From positions 1 to 64,000 of the forward strand of contig NZ_FMZS01000004.1 in assembly GCF_900101265.1 (NCBI RefSeq): a stretch of DNA of 64,000 bases, given 5' to 3'. The notes beneath the pieces are model-generated. The model was given only the letters and a program-made list of their open reading frames with translations, did not search any database and was not told the DNA's origin. The translations under genes were made by a program, and so were the position numbers. Below are positions 43,458-52,278 of the stretch, piece after piece; positions within the stretch are counted from its first letter, which is position 1, and every line of letters starts with the position of its first letter. Origin of the DNA: Massilia sp. PDC64. Lineage in GTDB: Bacteria; Pseudomonadota; Gammaproteobacteria; Burkholderiales; Burkholderiaceae_D.

Positions 43458-46322
43458 ATGAAATCACTCGTCGTCGCCGCGGCGCTGACGCTTGCGGCCG
43501 CGCATCCGGCATGGGCGCTGGGCGAGCGTCCCTTCGTTAATTTCGAGGCCGGCAAGGACGCCGTCGTGCTCGCGCGCTCCGGCCAGGCTGCCCGCATCGT
43601 CGTCGACCCGAACGAATTCAAGGGCGTGCGCCGCGCGGCGGCCGACCTGCAGGCCGATATCGAACGCGTGTCCGGCACGCGTCCCGCGCTGCTGGCGTCC
43701 GCCGGCGCCGTTGCGAAAGGATCGGACATCGTCATCGTCGGCACGCTCGGTAGAAGCGCGCTGATCGACCGCCTCGCGCGCGAGAACAAGATCGATGCGA
43801 AGGCCGTGCGCGGGAAATGGGAAGGCTACCTCGTGCAGACCGTGCGCAATCCGCTGCCGGGCGTGGCGCGTGCGCTCGTCGTCGCGGGCAGCGACCGGCG
43901 CGGCACGATCTTCGGGCTGTACACGGTGTCGGAGCAGATCGGCGTCTCGCCGTGGAACTGGTGGGCCGACGTCACGCCGCCGAAGCACGACGTGCTCGCC
44001 GTGGCGGCCGGCACCCGCGTGGCCGACGCACCCGTCGTGCGCTACCGCGGCATCTTCCTGAACGACGAGGCGCCCGCGCTGTCGGGCTGGGCGAAGGAAA
44101 AATTCGGCGGCTTCAACCACAAGTTCTACGGCAAACTGTTCGAGCTGATCCTGCGCATGCGCGGCAACTACCTGTGGCCTGCGATGTGGGGCAATGCGTT
44201 CTACGACGACGATCCCGAGAACGGTCTGCTGGCCGACGAGATGGGGATCGTGATGGGCACGTCGCACCACGAACCGCTGATGCGCGCCCACGCGGAGTGG
44301 AAGAAGTACGGCAAGGGGCCGTGGGACTACAACCGCAACGAGCAGGTGCTGCGCGAGTTCTGGCAACAGGGCCTGGACCGCTCGAAGGACTACGACAAGG
44401 TCATCACCTTGGGCATGCGCGGCGACGGCGACGAGCCGATGTCGGAGGAATCGAACGTCGCGCTGCTGCAGCGGATCGTGGCGGACCAGCGCGCGATGAT
44501 CGCCAGGACGATGGGCCGGCCGCTGCCCGAGGTGCCGCAGGTCTGGGCGCTGTACAAGGAAGTGCAGGAGTACTACGAGAAGGGCATGCGCGTGCCGGAT
44601 GACGTGACCCTGCTGTGGTGCGACGACAACTGGGGCAATATCCGCCGCCTGCCCACCGCCGAAGAGCGCAAGCGCAGCGGCGGCGCGGGCATTTATTACC
44701 ACTTCGATTACGTGGGCGGTCCACGTTCCTATAAATGGATCAACGTGACGCCGCTGCCGAAGGTGTGGGAACAGATGCACCTTGCTTGGCGCCTCGGCGC
44801 GGACCGGCTGTGGGTCGTGAACGTGGGCGACCTCAAGCCGATGGAAGTGCCGACGGAATTCTTCCTCACCTATGCGTGGAACCCGGCCGCGTGGCCGGCA
44901 TCGCGCCTGCCCGACTACCTGAAGCTGTGGGCGACGCGCGAGTTCGGTGCGGAGAATTCGAATGAAATCGCCGACATCGTCGAAACCTACGCCCGCTACA
45001 ACGGCCGCCGCCGGCCGGAACAGCTGGAGCCGGACACGTACAGCGCGACCAACTACCGCGAATCCGAGCGCATCGTGGCCGACTGGCGCGACCTGGCCGC
45101 GCGGGTCGAACGCGTGAAGGCGAAGCTGGCCCCGGCCCAGCGCGACGCGTTCTTCCAGCTCGTCGAGCACCCCGTGCGCGCGTCCGGCACGCTGGGCGAA
45201 CTGTATGCGACGGTGCAGGCCAACCGACTCCACGCGCAGCAGGGCCGCGCCGACACGAAGGATCTCGCCGCCCGCGCGCGCGACCTGTTCGCGCAGGACG
45301 CCGCGATCTCGCGCGCGTACCACACGATCAATAACGGCAAGTGGAACCACATGATGGCGCAGACGCACATCGGCTACACGAGCTGGCGCGACCCCGCGAC
45401 GAACATCATGCCCGACGTGCGCGAGATCACGGTGCCGGCCGCGCCCGCGCTGGGCGTGGCGGTGGAGGGCAGCGCGGCGGCGTGGCCGGCGGCACAGAAC
45501 CTGCGCCTGCCCGCGTTCGAACCGTTCGACAAGTCGGGCCGCTACATCGAGGTCTTCGACCGCGGCGCGGCACCGGTGGCCTGGACCGCGCGTGCCGATC
45601 AGCCGTGGATCGTGCTGGGCGAATCGTCCGGTACGACGGACAAGTCGAAGCGGATCGCCGTCGACGTGCGCTGGGACCAGGTGCCGGCGGGCGCGACGTC
45701 CGGCCGCGTGCTGGTGAGCGGTCCGGACGGCCAGCAGGCCACGGTCGAGGTCCCGCTGCGCCATGCGGACCAGCGCGGCGCACAAGTCGCAGGCTTCGTG
45801 GAAACGGGCGGCACGGTGGCCATCGAGGCGGAACACTACAGCCGCGCGCTGGCGCCGGCGGGCCGCGAATGGTTGCGCGTGCCGGGCCTGGGCCGCACCC
45901 TGTCCGGCATGACGACGTTGCCGGTGGACGCGCCCGCGCTGGCACCTGCGGATGGCATGCGGCTGGAGTACGACGTGTACCTGTTCGAGCCGGGCAAGGT
46001 GAACGTGCAGGCAACGCTGGCGCCCACCCTGAAATTCCGGCCGGGAGCGGGCTTCCGTTACGCCGTCTCCATCGACGACGAGGCGCCGCGCATCGTCGAT
46101 GTGCATGCGGATGCGTCGCTGCAGCACTGGGAGAAGATCGTGTCGGACGGCGTCGCGCAGTTCACGACGGCGCACGAGGTGAAGGGGGCAGGGCGGCACA
46201 CGTTGAAGTTCTGGGCGCTGGATCCGGGCCTCGTGCTGCAGCGGGTCGTGATCGACGCGGGCGGCCTGAAGCCGAGCTATCTCGGCCCGCAGGAAAGCCC
46301 GCGCGTGGGTGCCGCCGACTAA
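43458..46322 (+). CDS. GH115 xylan alpha-1,2-glucuronidase
   Basis: A 954-residue protein with a signal peptide (residues 1-20). GH115 features: N-terminal domain, then RYRGIFLNDEAPALSGWA, LRMRGNYLWPAMWGNAF, GTSHHEPLMRAHAEW, TLGMRGDGDEPM, LLWCDDNWGNIRRLP, IYYHFDYVGGPRSYKW and YNGRRRPEQLEPDTYS. A C-terminal beta domain (~790-950) completes the usual length. Unlike GH67, GH115 enzymes can remove (4-O-methyl)glucuronic acid from internal as well as terminal xylose of polymeric xylan. Co-transcribed with the esterase; both groups decorate xylan, which supports the assignment. Confidence 0.93.
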   Translation: MKSLVVAAALTLAAAHPAWALGERPFVNFEAGKDAVVLARSGQAARIVVDPNEFKGVRRAAADLQADIERVSGTRPALLASAGAVAKGSDIVIVGTLGRSALIDRLARENKIDAKAVRGKWEGYLVQTVRNPLPGVARALVVAGSDRRGTIFGLYTVSEQIGVSPWNWWADVTPPKHDVLAVAAGTRVADAPVVRYRGIFLNDEAPALSGWAKEKFGGFNHKFYGKLFELILRMRGNYLWPAMWGNAFYDDDPENGLLADEMGIVMGTSHHEPLMRAHAEWKKYGKGPWDYNRNEQVLREFWQQGLDRSKDYDKVITLGMRGDGDEPMSEESNVALLQRIVADQRAMIARTMGRPLPEVPQVWALYKEVQEYYEKGMRVPDDVTLLWCDDNWGNIRRLPTAEERKRSGGAGIYYHFDYVGGPRSYKWINVTPLPKVWEQMHLAWRLGADRLWVVNVGDLKPMEVPTEFFLTYAWNPAAWPASRLPDYLKLWATREFGAENSNEIADIVETYARYNGRRRPEQLEPDTYSATNYRESERIVADWRDLAARVERVKAKLAPAQRDAFFQLVEHPVRASGTLGELYATVQANRLHAQQGRADTKDLAARARDLFAQDAAISRAYHTINNGKWNHMMAQTHIGYTSWRDPATNIMPDVREITVPAAPALGVAVEGSAAAWPAAQNLRLPAFEPFDKSGRYIEVFDRGAAPVAWTARADQPWIVLGESSGTTDKSKRIAVDVRWDQVPAGATSGRVLVSGPDGQQATVEVPLRHADQRGAQVAGFVETGGTVAIEAEHYSRALAPAGREWLRVPGLGRTLSGMTTLPVDAPALAPADGMRLEYDVYLFEPGKVNVQATLAPTLKFRPGAGFRYAVSIDDEAPRIVDVHADASLQHWEKIVSDGVAQFTTAHEVKGAGRHTLKFWALDPGLVLQRVVIDAGGLKPSYLGPQESPRVGAAD

Positions 46323-46720
46323 TCCGAGTGGGCCAGGCGCAGCCCGCCCTTGCGGTCGGGCAGCCATGTTTCGGCGAGATCGGAACTGACGTCGAAGAAC
46401 CCCAGCTCGTGCTTCGCGGCGAGGCGGTGCACGGCTTCCCAGGCCGCGTCGATCCGGTCCCAGTCGAGGAACGACATGTAGATCAGCGTCCGGCCGATCG
46501 TGTAATCGGTGCCGGATGCCGGGTCGTCGACGTCGGCGGACACGGGCGGGAACTCGGCCGCCAGCTCCGCATAAAAGGCTTGCAGCGCGGGCGTGGCCAC
46601 GGCCGGGTCGTCGTAGCCGTGGTCCTCGGTCCACTGCGTCTGCTCCTCGTACCAGTCGAGGAAGGCGGGCCGTTTGGGCGGGGCGGCGTCGGGGGCGAAC
46701 ACCATCAGGTCGAAACTCAT
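46319..46720 (-). CDS. Conserved hypothetical protein
   Basis: A 133-residue acidic soluble protein starting MSFDLMVFAPDAAPP. It has PAFLDWYEEQTQW and YTIGRTLIYMSFLDWDRIDAAWE segments. Similar proteins are widespread in bacteria, but I know no named function. It overlaps the GH115 stop by 4 bp (convergent) and is divergent from the second cyanophycinase. Confidence 0.7.
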   Translation of the reverse strand: MSFDLMVFAPDAAPPKRPAFLDWYEEQTQWTEDHGYDDPAVATPALQAFYAELAAEFPPVSADVDDPASGTDYTIGRTLIYMSFLDWDRIDAAWEAVHRLAAKHELGFFDVSSDLAETWLPDRKGGLRLAHSD

Positions 46721-46900
46721 CGTGCGGTTCTCTCGGGGCGGATCATTGGTCAGGCATGACGATACACGCCGCCCGCGTGTGGCGCAAATGCCGAAAATCC
46801 GGCAGTCCCTGCGCAAAGCTGGTTCCGGCGGTGCAAAAAAGATAATATGCTGAGCCTGCCAGTACCTGCCGTCCCGAACCCATCGCCCTTTGGAGCCCCC

Positions 46901-48178
46901 ATGACTTCCACGCTGACATCCAAGGCCGCCCGCGCCTTGCTCGCCCTCGCTCCGCTGCTCGCCGCCGAAGCGGCACACGCCGGTCCCAAGTATACCTATA
47001 GCTACGTGGGCAACCCGTCCACGCCCGTGCGCGCGAAACCGGTGTCGTGCTGGGAGACGGTCTGTACGCCATCGGTCGTGCTGATGGGCGGCGGCTACGA
47101 CGTGGCCGAGGCATTCCGTTGGATGATCGCGCAGGCCGGCATCACGAAGGCTGCCGGCGGCCGCTTCGTCATCCTCCGCGCGACCGGGAGCGATGCGTAC
47201 AACCCGTACATCTACAGCCGCCTCGGCACGGTCGATACGACGACGAGCCGCAATTACGAGATGGTCGGCGGCCTCGACCTGGGCGTGACGTCCGTCGAGA
47301 CGCTCGTCGTCCCGAGCCGCACCGCGGCCGCGGATCCGTTCGTGGTGGACGTGATCTCGAAAGCGAGCGCCATCTTCATCGCGGGCGGCGACCAGGCGGA
47401 CTATTACGAGTACTGGCAAAGCACGCCGCTGGCCGCCGCGCTGCAGCGCGCCGTCAACGCGGGCATCCCGATCGGCGGCACGAGCGCCGGCAATGCGATG
47501 CTGGGCCAGTACGCGTTCGTGGCATTGAACGACACCGTCACGTCGGACGAGGCGCTGGCCAATCCGTTCAACCGCTACATGACGATCGACCCGCTCAACA
47601 CGTCGTCCGGCAAGTTCATCCAGACCGGGAGCTTCATCAGCATCCCGGGCCTGGAAAAGACGATCACCGACGACCATTTCAATACGCGCGACCGCCTGGG
47701 CCGCCTGATCGGCTTCGTGTCCCGCATCGGCGACGGCTGTCCGGGCGGCGTGGAACGCTTCGACCAGGTGCTGGGCATCGGCGTCGACGAAGAGACGGCC
47801 GTGCTGGTGTCTGGGCCGCGCGGCAGCGTCAAGGCGCAGCTGGTCGCGAACCCGTACAACCCGGAGAACACGACGGCGCCGTACGCGCCGCAGAACTCCG
47901 CCTACTTCACGAAGGTCGTGCGCACGCCGGCCCAGTGCGCGGCGAAGAAGACGCTGGACATCAACAGCGGCGTCCAGGTCTATCGCCTGAGCGCCCAGGT
48001 CACGCAGCCGTCGCCGTATCCGTCGGCGCCGCAGTACAGCTTCAGGACCAATGCGGCGTTCAACCTGTCCGGCTGGACCCAGCAGACGCCGCAGACGTAT
48101 GCGGACGGCTCGTCGCTGAACGGCCCGTTCGTGTACGGCACGGCGGGCGGCGCGATCCTGGGCAACCAGGTCCGCTGA
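46901..48178 (+). CDS. Secreted cyanophycinase-like peptidase (S51), second copy
   Basis: A 425-residue protein from ATG 46901 with a signal peptide (to about residue 28, AEAAHA). S51 features: VVLMGGGYDVAEAF, AIFIAGGDQADYYEYW, and the nucleophile elbow GIPIGGTSAGNAMLG. The C-terminal region has paired cysteines (DGCPGG, PAQCAAKK). It differs enough from the protein at 34238-35470 to be a separate subfamily rather than a recent duplicate. It lies 4 bp before arfB. Confidence 0.85.
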   Translation: MTSTLTSKAARALLALAPLLAAEAAHAGPKYTYSYVGNPSTPVRAKPVSCWETVCTPSVVLMGGGYDVAEAFRWMIAQAGITKAAGGRFVILRATGSDAYNPYIYSRLGTVDTTTSRNYEMVGGLDLGVTSVETLVVPSRTAAADPFVVDVISKASAIFIAGGDQADYYEYWQSTPLAAALQRAVNAGIPIGGTSAGNAMLGQYAFVALNDTVTSDEALANPFNRYMTIDPLNTSSGKFIQTGSFISIPGLEKTITDDHFNTRDRLGRLIGFVSRIGDGCPGGVERFDQVLGIGVDEETAVLVSGPRGSVKAQLVANPYNPENTTAPYAPQNSAYFTKVVRTPAQCAAKKTLDINSGVQVYRLSAQVTQPSPYPSAPQYSFRTNAAFNLSGWTQQTPQTYADGSSLNGPFVYGTAGGAILGNQVR

Positions 48179-48182
48179 CCGC

Positions 48183-48587
48183 ATGCGTCCGCCCGTCGCC
48201 ATCGATCCGGACGAGGTCGAGTTCAGCGCGATCCGCGCGCAGGGACCGGGCGGGCAGAACGTGAACAAGGTGTCCAACGCCGTGCAGGCGCGCTTCGACA
48301 TCGGCGCGTCCTCGCTGCCGGCGGACGTGAAGGAACGCCTGCGCGCGCTGCCGGACGCGCGCATCACGCGCGACGGCGTCGTCGTCGTCAAGGCGCAGTC
48401 CGCGCGCAGCCTGGAGCGCAACCGCGCGGACGCGCTGGCGCGGCTGCAGGCGCTCGTCGACGCGGCCGCCATGGTGCCGCTCGTGCGGCGCGCCACGCGG
48501 CCCACGCTGGGGTCGCAACGGCGCCGGCTGGAATCCAAGGCCGGCCGCAGCCAGGTGAAGGCCTTGCGGGGCAAAGTACGCGAGTAG
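48183..48587 (+). CDS. arfB: Alternative ribosome-rescue factor ArfB (peptidyl-tRNA hydrolase)
   Basis: A 134-residue protein with the release-factor GGQ motif at residues 23-25 (RAQGPGGQNVNKVSN) and a basic, Lys/Arg-rich C-terminal tail (RRRLESKAGRSQVKALRGK) that would enter the mRNA channel of stalled ribosomes. These are the hallmarks of ArfB/YaeJ. Four bp after the cyanophycinase gene, so possibly read through from it. Confidence 0.93.
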   Translation: MRPPVAIDPDEVEFSAIRAQGPGGQNVNKVSNAVQARFDIGASSLPADVKERLRALPDARITRDGVVVVKAQSARSLERNRADALARLQALVDAAAMVPLVRRATRPTLGSQRRRLESKAGRSQVKALRGKVRE

Positions 48588-48667
48588 CCGACCCATATCG
48601 GAATCCTCATTTGCCATACGAAATTGGCATGTCTCCGTGATAGCGGATAGCAAAGACGTATGCACGA

Positions 48668-48696
48668 TTGACGCCGCCCGTTCGCATTCCTATGAT
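48668..48696 (+). promoter_or_regulatory. Sigma70 promoter of the GH12 gene
   Basis: TTGACG (48668-48673), 17-bp spacer, TATGAT (48691-48696): 5/6 matches in both hexamers at ideal spacing. The leader is about 95 nt. Confidence 0.75.
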
Positions 48697-48710
48697 GAAA
48701 TCGATTACAT
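48695..48710. promoter_or_regulatory. Palindromic operator overlapping the GH12 start region
   Basis: ATGAAATCGATTACAT is a 16-bp palindrome with one mismatched pair and a central TCGA. It overlaps the last bases of the -10 and the start point. It resembles LacI/CcpA-type operators but differs from both the xylan-locus motif and the GH16 operator. Confidence 0.6.
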
Positions 48711-48797
48711 AAGAATATGGCGTCAAGGCCCCGGATGCCGTGTGCGGACACGGTCGTCGCGGTCCGCTTGTAGCGGGGCGAACATCAAGGAGACAAC

Positions 48798-49523
48798 ATG
48801 AAGCTGGCACTATGCATGACCGCAGTGGCACTTGCAACGAGTCTCGCCGCCCCGGCGCAGGCGGCAACCTGGTCGACCTCCGCGCAGTACGGCGGGACCA
48901 CGATGGGCGCGTACACCTTCAACAACGACATCTGGGGGCAGGGCGCGGGGCCGCAGACCATCTGGGCGAACTCGCCGGCCGACTGGGGCGTGTGGTCCAA
49001 CCAGCCCAACACGGGCGGCATCAAGTCCTATCCGCACATCGGCTTTTACGTGGGCAAGTCGCTGAGCTCCCTGTCGCGCGTGACGTCCGTCGTGTCGGCC
49101 ACGACGCCGGCCGGCGGCGCGTGGGAGTCGACGTACGACATCTGGGATTCGAACCACGCCAACGAGATCATGCTGTGGCTGAACTACACGGGCACGTCCG
49201 GCGGCTGCGGCAACGTCAAGCCGGTGTCGTACAACTGGACGGCGCAAGGCTGCGCCATCCCCGTGTACACGAACGTGAACGTCGGCGGGGCGACGTGGAA
49301 CGTCTATCGCGGCAATAACGGCGGCAACATGGTGTATTCGTTCCTGCGGACGACGAAGACCAACAACACGACCGTCGACATCCTCGCCATCATGCGCTAC
49401 CTGCAGAACCTCGGCTGGATCGGCAACGTGACGCTGGGCGACGTGCAGTACGGGTTCGAGATCACGTCGTCGTCGGGCGGCATGGATTTCGGCGCGCGTA
49501 ACTTCTCCGTCACCGCCTATTGA
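48798..49523 (+). CDS. Secreted GH12 beta-glucanase / xyloglucanase
   Basis: A 241-residue protein: signal peptide (1-22) and one GH12 beta-jelly roll. Catalytic residues are visible: nucleophile Glu123 in ANEIMLWLNYTG and acid/base Glu221 in VQYGFEITSS. Substrates in the family are cellulose, mixed-linkage glucan or xyloglucan; I cannot decide between them. AAGGAGACAAC precedes the start. It has its own promoter and operator and overlaps the convergent diguanylate cyclase by 14 bp. Confidence 0.92.
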   Translation: MKLALCMTAVALATSLAAPAQAATWSTSAQYGGTTMGAYTFNNDIWGQGAGPQTIWANSPADWGVWSNQPNTGGIKSYPHIGFYVGKSLSSLSRVTSVVSATTPAGGAWESTYDIWDSNHANEIMLWLNYTGTSGGCGNVKPVSYNWTAQGCAIPVYTNVNVGGATWNVYRGNNGGNMVYSFLRTTKTNNTTVDILAIMRYLQNLGWIGNVTLGDVQYGFEITSSSGGMDFGARNFSVTAY

Positions 49524-50715
49524 CGAGGCCCGCGCGGCGCGGCCCGTCCGCGTCGTTGGCGCAGGCGCAGCGCGCGTGGACGCGGTCGCGTCCACCGCGC
49601 TTGGCGTCGTACATCAGCTTGTCGGCCACGGCGATGAGGTCGCGCAGCACGTCGTTGCCGCCCTCGGCCGCGAGGTCGGTGCACGCGACGCCGAAGCTGG
49701 CCGTCGTGCGCACGTGTTCCGTGCCGTCGGCGGTCACGATGCTCGTGTCGGCGAAGCGCGTGCGCAGCCGCTCAGCCAGGTGGATGCCGCCTTCGAGGTC
49801 CGTGCCCGGCAGGATCGCGAGGAATTCCTCGCCGCCGTAGCGCACGACGCTGTCGACCCCGTCGCGCGTCATGCGCCGCAGCAGATCGGCGAAGCTGCGC
49901 AGCACGATGTCGCCGCTGGCATGACCGTACGTGTCGTTGATGCGCTTGAAGTGATCGATGTCGCACAGGACCACCGTCAGCATGCCGCCATGGTCCGGTG
50001 TGCGCACCTGCCCCGGGCGCATCAGCGTCTCGTGCAGGTAGCGCCGGTTGAAGCAGCCCGTCAGGTGGTCGCGCGCCGCCGCGTGCTGGAGCTGCACGCG
50101 CGCCTGGTATTCCTCGCGCGACACCTGGTTGAAGCGCCGCGCCGCAAGGGCCCCGAACGCGTTCGCCAGCACCAGCAGCATGACCATCGTGACGTCGTCG
50201 GCCATCGTCAGCCGGCCGTACTTCAGGCTCAGCGCGAGGAAGACGACGGTCGCGCCGCAGGCCAGCACGAGCGCATTGGCGAAGCTGTTCGGGATGTAGA
50301 GGTAGATCACGATGAGCATGATCCCGAGCGACATCGCGTGCCAGTGGAATTCGTCCGGCCGCCGCACGGCGATGACCATGAAGCACGCGAGCGCCACGGT
50401 CTCCGCGACGCAGGCGGCCATGCGGGTCGCTTCGACGGTGATCGGCCGGTGGTAGGCGAGCCACGCGCATATGCCGGCGGTCGCCGCGACCACCGCGCGC
50501 GCCGCGCACAGCTTCAGGTAGTCCGGACCATAGCCCAGCGCGGCCAGGTCCGAGATCGAGAACGCCAGGTAGAACAGCGTGCAGAACACGAGCGTGTAAC
50601 CGAGCAGGGCCCGCGTCTGCGGCAGCTGGTGGACGAGGAACGCGGTTTCGTTTGCGGGCAGCGCAAACTCGCCGGTAAGGGGGTGTATTCTCATGCGGTC
50701 GATGGACGGGAACAT
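49510..50715 (-). CDS. Membrane-bound diguanylate cyclase (GGDEF)
   Basis: A 401-residue protein with about six transmembrane helices between residues ~35 and 200 (GYTLVFCTLFYLAFSI, ACVAETVALACFMVIAV, SLGIMLIVIYLYIP) and a C-terminal GGDEF domain (ARDHLTGCFNRRYLHE, CDIDHFKRINDTYGHASGD, VRYGGEEFLAILP). The active-site GGEEF is intact. The I-site RxxD is absent (DGVD at that place), so product inhibition may be missing. The membrane part may sense a signal; none is known. The next in-frame ATG at 50694 is an alternative start. Confidence 0.92.
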   Translation of the reverse strand: MFPSIDRMRIHPLTGEFALPANETAFLVHQLPQTRALLGYTLVFCTLFYLAFSISDLAALGYGPDYLKLCAARAVVAATAGICAWLAYHRPITVEATRMAACVAETVALACFMVIAVRRPDEFHWHAMSLGIMLIVIYLYIPNSFANALVLACGATVVFLALSLKYGRLTMADDVTMVMLLVLANAFGALAARRFNQVSREEYQARVQLQHAAARDHLTGCFNRRYLHETLMRPGQVRTPDHGGMLTVVLCDIDHFKRINDTYGHASGDIVLRSFADLLRRMTRDGVDSVVRYGGEEFLAILPGTDLEGGIHLAERLRTRFADTSIVTADGTEHVRTTASFGVACTDLAAEGGNDVLRDLIAVADKLMYDAKRGGRDRVHARCACANDADGPRRAGLVNRR

Positions 50716-50810
50716 AAAGGGCCGGCGCGGACCGGACCATTATGTTCCAAAATCTGTACCGACGCCATTCTGACAGGTCATGCAGCCGGAATAGTCACCC
50801 TTTTGTCACG

Positions 50811-52175
50811 TCAGGCGGACAGGCCCAGCAGGGTCGACGCGTGCGGCGCCAGCGCGATGCGCAGTGCACCGCGAACGGCAGGCTGGTCGCGCCGTGCCCA
50901 CAGGTCGCGCACGGCGACGCTGCGGTTGCCCAGGTCCAGGCGCGACAGGTCGAACACGATCTCGGTCGGCGCGTCGGACGTGTTGAACAGTGCCAGGTAT
51001 TGCAGATTGCGTTTGTCGGCGGCGCGGGCGCTCCAGATGCGCGTGCCCGCATCCGCGCGGTGCGGGCGGTTGTCGCGGCTGCGCTGGTTCACGGCCAGCA
51101 CCTCGGGGTTCGTCAGCAGCGCGAGCGTCTTCGCGTCCAGGTGGCGCAGGTCGCCGCCCATGATCAGCGGCGAGCGCGCGATGCTCCACAACGTCATCAG
51201 GGTCTGCTGTTCGTCCGGTGTGAACTTGGTGTCGCGCGCGCCGAGGGCGAGGCGGCCCAGCGGCAGCATGTCCGCGTCGGGCCACGAGTTCGCGCCCATC
51301 ACGGGGTTCCAGTTTTCCAGGCGCTGGAACTGGTCGTTGAGGAGGCGCCATTCATCCCAGAAGTCGTCCGAGATGCGCCACATCTGCGCGTAGTGCGGCA
51401 CGTGGCTCGCCCAGCGCAGGTCCATCTCGCCCGGCGACAGGCTCAGGACGATGGGACGGCCGCTGGCCGCGATGGCCTTGTGCGCCGCTTCGACTTCGGG
51501 CCAGTTGCGCTCGTACGGGCGCGACATGTCGTCCATCTTGACGAAGTCGACGCCCCATGCGGCGTACTGCTTGAAGACGGAATTGTAGTATTCCTGGGCG
51601 CCCGGCTTCGTCATGTCGACGCCGTACATGTCGCCGTTCCACTCGCAGATCGCTTTCGTATCGGCGATGTCCTGGGCGCGCAGGTTCGTGCCGAGGATCG
51701 GTGTGTTCAGGCGCACGGCCTGGCGCGGGATGCCGCGCATGAGGTGGATGCCGAACTTCATGCCGCGCGCGTGGATCTGGTCGGCGAGCTTCCTGAAGCC
51801 GGCGCCGCCGGCGGCGGACGGGAAGCGGTTCGGCGCCGGCTGCAGGCGGCCGTACTGGTCCATCGTCAGCTCGGCGTCCTTGCGGTACTCGTAGCTGTTC
51901 GCGTTCGGCTCGTACCACTGGATGTCGACGGTGAACACGTTGTACCCGAACGGCAGCAGTTTCGCGACCATGATGTCGGCGTTTTCCAGCGCCTGCGCTT
52001 CCGTGATGGTGGGTCCGAACGAGTTCCAGCTGTTCCAGCCCATCGGCGGGGTCGGAGCGAGGCCGGCGGCCGGCGCGGGGGCTTTCGACTGCGCCGCGAA
52101 GGCGAGCGAGGGGACGCTGGCGGCGGCAGCGGTGGCGAGGGAGGCGGTGAGGATGCGGCGGCGATTCGAGTCCAT
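50811..52175 (-). CDS. GH27 alpha-galactosidase, Tat-type export
   Basis: A 454-residue protein. The N-terminus SNRRRILTASLATAAAAS has a twin-arginine-like signal. The GH27 barrel starts PTPPMGWNSWNSFG; nucleophile Asp215 is in DFVKMDDM, acid/base Asp271 in WRISDDFWDEW. A C-terminal beta domain follows. It removes alpha-galactosyl groups, for example from galactoglucomannan; some GH27 enzymes act on other alpha- or beta-arabinopyranosyl groups. It is downstream of the GH10 and GH67 genes on the same strand, with a possible own -10 (TATACT, minus strand, 52207-52212) and an inverted repeat GCGCAC/GTGCGC at 52228-52248 between it and GH10. Confidence 0.9.
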   Translation of the reverse strand: MDSNRRRILTASLATAAAASVPSLAFAAQSKAPAPAAGLAPTPPMGWNSWNSFGPTITEAQALENADIMVAKLLPFGYNVFTVDIQWYEPNANSYEYRKDAELTMDQYGRLQPAPNRFPSAAGGAGFRKLADQIHARGMKFGIHLMRGIPRQAVRLNTPILGTNLRAQDIADTKAICEWNGDMYGVDMTKPGAQEYYNSVFKQYAAWGVDFVKMDDMSRPYERNWPEVEAAHKAIAASGRPIVLSLSPGEMDLRWASHVPHYAQMWRISDDFWDEWRLLNDQFQRLENWNPVMGANSWPDADMLPLGRLALGARDTKFTPDEQQTLMTLWSIARSPLIMGGDLRHLDAKTLALLTNPEVLAVNQRSRDNRPHRADAGTRIWSARAADKRNLQYLALFNTSDAPTEIVFDLSRLDLGNRSVAVRDLWARRDQPAVRGALRIALAPHASTLLGLSA

Positions 52176-52278
52176 GTGCGGGCTGGGAGTTGATGAGCGT
52201 CGCGCGAGTATAAAGACCGACCGGCCGGCGCACCAATGACTTGTGCGCGCCGACCGATACCCGAATCGATATCGCAGA

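Noticed and set aside
43464..46634. Open frame of about 1056 codons antisense to GH115
   Set aside because: Same GC-driven artefact; the plus strand carries a complete GH115 enzyme with signal peptide.
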